Shown piece after piece: positions 6,088 to 7,494 of a stretch of DNA of 7,494 bases. The stretch lies in NCBI GenBank assembly GCA_052400625.1, contig JBQTGH010000025.1. The stretch is one strand, 5' to 3'. A program made the translations under genes and the position numbers. The DNA comes from Thermophagus sp052400625. GTDB taxonomy: Bacteria > Bacteroidota > Bacteroidia > Bacteroidales > Marinilabiliaceae. Below the pieces are notes generated by a model. That model did no database searches and was not told the origin of the DNA. It was given only the letters and a program-made list of their open reading frames with translations. Numbering within the stretch: the first letter of the stretch is position 1; every line of letters starts with the position of its first letter.

Positions 6088-6660
6088 ATGGAACTCAATG
6101 CACTGGAAATCATTTCGGCATTTATTGTACTTTTTGCGGTTATCGACATACTGGGATCCATTCCAATTATTGTGGATTTGCGCAATAAAGGAAATAAAAT
6201 TAACGCCTTTCAGGCCTCTATGGTCTCATTTATAATCCTGATAACGTTTCTGTTTGTGGGGAAGGCACTACTCGGATTGTTTGGTGTAGATATTTCTTCT
6301 TTTGCCATTGCCGGGTCATTTGTTTTATTTATGATGGCCATTGAAATGACATTGGGGGTTACCATTTTCAAACACGACTCTCCCTCCGGCGCATCTATAG
6401 TTCCCATTGCATTTCCGCTTATAGCAGGTGCCGGCTCTTTCACGACGCTACTGTCCCTGCGCGCCGAATATGCCACCATTAACATTGTTATTGGCCTCTT
6501 TCTAAACATAGTATTTGTTTACATAGTGCTTCGCATGACAAATATGGTAGAAAGAGTAATCGGTCAGGCCGGTATTTATGTATTAAAAAAATTCTTTGGA
6601 ATTATTTTGATGGCAATGTCCATAAAATTGCTTCTGAACAACGTAACCAATCTGACCTAA
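6088..6660 (+). CDS. marC: MarC family integral membrane protein
   Basis: The 190-residue product is almost wholly hydrophobic, with six likely transmembrane segments (about residues 7-29, 43-66, 69-91, 104-123, 131-150 and 163-184), matching the MarC/UPF0056 inner-membrane family in length and layout. Two family signatures are recognisable in altered form. The usual DPxGNxP of helix 1 is DILGSIP (residues 20-26), and the AGPG of helix 4 is AGAG (113-116) within FPLIAGAGSFTT. From memory, both changes are shared by other Bacteroidota members, so they probably mark a subfamily and not decay. Biochemical function is unknown; the early link of MarC to multiple antibiotic resistance was not upheld. 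A good promoter lies directly upstream, and the RNase H gene follows after 25 bp, suggesting a two-gene unit. Confidence 0.88.
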   Translation: MELNALEIISAFIVLFAVIDILGSIPIIVDLRNKGNKINAFQASMVSFIILITFLFVGKALLGLFGVDISSFAIAGSFVLFMMAIEMTLGVTIFKHDSPSGASIVPIAFPLIAGAGSFTTLLSLRAEYATINIVIGLFLNIVFVYIVLRMTNMVERVIGQAGIYVLKKFFGIILMAMSIKLLLNNVTNLT

Positions 6661-6685
6661 ATCCTCTAAAAAATTGAAGCTCTGT

Positions 6686-7318
6686 ATGGCTGCAAAAACA
6701 AAATATTATGTGATCTGGGTAGGGCATAAAACAGGGATTGTAGATAACTGGGAAGAATGCAACAGACGTATAAAAGGTTATAAAGGCGCCAGATACAAAT
6801 CCTACAAAACGTTGGCGGAGGCACAAAAAGCTTATGAATCTCCCTGGTCAGATAATATCGCCACGCCCCATAAAAAAGCTTTAGACAAAGCAGAAAAAAA
6901 GCTTTTTGGTTCTAAACCTATTCTCGAAAGTTTGGCGGTGGATGCCGCCTGCAGCGGAAATCCCGGACCAATGGAATACAGAGGAGTTCATGTCAAAACC
7001 AAAGAAGTGTGGTTTCATGTGAAATTTCCTCTGGGCACCAACAATATTGGCGAATTTTTGGCTATTGTTCACGGGCTGGCTGAGCTGAAACGTAGAAATG
7101 TAAATATCCCAATATACAGTGACTCACGCACCGCTATGAGCTGGGTAAAAAAAAAGAAGTGCACCACCCTCCTGGAACGAAACAAACAAACCGAACAGCT
7201 ATTTAAAATGATTCACCGGGCTGAAGTGTGGCTGCAAAACAACAACTATCAGCAACCACTTTTAAAATGGGAGACTGAAAATTGGGGCGAAATACCTGCT
7301 GATTTCGGCCGAAAATAA
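6686..7318 (+). CDS. rnhA: Ribonuclease HI with N-terminal viroplasmin domain
   Basis: The 210-residue cytoplasmic enzyme is predicted to cut the RNA strand of RNA-DNA hybrids, as in primer removal and R-loop clearance. Residues 5-50 (KYYVIWVGHKTGIVDNWEEC onward) form a viroplasmin/caulimovirus-TAV type domain, known from eukaryotic RNase H1 to bind hybrid duplexes. A polar linker (about 51-80) leads to the RNase H fold. The catalytic acids are visible: Asp86 (VDAACSGNPGP), Glu123 (NNIGEF), Asp146 (YSDS) and Asp206 in the C-terminal WGEIPADFGRK. The set is complete, and the length suits the Bacteroidota type. The ATG at 6686 is chosen because the domain begins right after it; an in-frame TTG at 6674 would add four residues with no support. 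No promoter fits into the 25-bp gap after marC, so the two are probably cotranscribed. Confidence 0.94.
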   Translation: MAAKTKYYVIWVGHKTGIVDNWEECNRRIKGYKGARYKSYKTLAEAQKAYESPWSDNIATPHKKALDKAEKKLFGSKPILESLAVDAACSGNPGPMEYRGVHVKTKEVWFHVKFPLGTNNIGEFLAIVHGLAELKRRNVNIPIYSDSRTAMSWVKKKKCTTLLERNKQTEQLFKMIHRAEVWLQNNNYQQPLLKWETENWGEIPADFGRK

Positions 7319-7454
7319 CGATTTCCGATTCAATTTATAGAAAGGATATTTAACTTGTTTAGCTATTTTATTTCTTCTTTTTGTAGAGACTTCTTTCATA
7401 TAAGAACCACCCTACGCCCCATTGCTGTAAACTTAAGGGAAAAATAAAGAGAAA

Positions 7455-7488
7455 AAGGCAGGTGATAAAACGTCAAATCACCCGCCTT
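7455..7488 (-). terminator. Minus-oriented terminator for a gene beyond the right edge
   Basis: AAGGCAGGTGAT (7455-7466) pairs with ATCACCCGCCTT (7477-7488) over 12 positions with one A/C mismatch and a 10-nt loop. On the minus strand the stem runs into TTTTTCTCTTTATTTTT, the U-rich tail of an intrinsic terminator. On the plus strand only AGGTAT follows before the window ends, so it is not convincing as the rnhA terminator. It implies a gene outside the window converging on rnhA. The remaining DNA from 7319 to 7454 is AT-rich with no gene. TTG (7355-7357) and TCTTTTTG (7376-7383), 18 bp apart, weakly resemble a plus-strand promoter. Confidence 0.7.
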
Positions 7489-7494
7489 AGGTAT

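Noticed and set aside
6674..6685. TTG start for the RNase HI gene
   Set aside because: It adds only four residues (three codons plus Met context) before an ATG that directly precedes the viroplasmin domain.
1..7494. CRISPR arrays, insertion sequences, tRNA or rRNA genes
   Set aside because: No regularly spaced repeats, transposase motifs, terminal inverted repeats or RNA gene folds were seen.

Overview
The window looks like a piece of a Bacteroidota chromosome, probably Bacteroidales or a relative. The evidence is: AT-rich intergenic DNA; start regions without Shine-Dalgarno sequences; exact copies of the Bacteroidetes -7 promoter box TAnnTTTG upstream of two genes; S46 dipeptidyl-peptidases; an RNase HI with a viroplasmin domain; and the GSIP/AGAG variant of MarC. 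The genus cannot be told from the sequence.

Layout. Positions 1-320 are AT-rich with no convincing gene. A strong hairpin terminator (321-353) closes a minus-strand gene for a small secreted outer-membrane beta-barrel protein (377-865). A 399-bp divergent intergenic region follows, holding promoters for both directions, a leader hairpin and a short possible ORF. Next come two plus-strand paralogous S46 dipeptidyl-peptidases, DPP7a (1265-3421) and DPP7b (3836-6007). They are separated by 414 bp that contain a long imperfect hairpin, a 12-bp perfect palindrome and a possible minus-strand coding remnant. A clear Bacteroidetes-type promoter (6026-6055) then precedes a MarC-family membrane protein (6088-6660) and an RNase HI gene (6686-7318), which are 25 bp apart and probably cotranscribed. 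At the right edge a minus-oriented terminator (7455-7488) implies a convergent gene just outside the window.

How it fits together. The main theme is periplasmic peptide breakdown. Both S46 enzymes have a signal peptide, a complete His-Asp-Ser triad, and Gly rather than Arg at the position that sets S1 specificity. Both are therefore predicted to be DPP7-type, removing N-terminal dipeptides with a hydrophobic or uncharged P1 residue, and neither looks like the Asp/Glu-specific DPP11. The second copy differs in residues flanking the catalytic His and Asp, so the pair may have diverged in preference. The MarC and RNase H genes have no evident functional link to the peptidases.

I see no wholly new system here. 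The least explained parts are the structured 3474-3556 element between the peptidase genes and two short islands of higher GC with coding-like reading frames.
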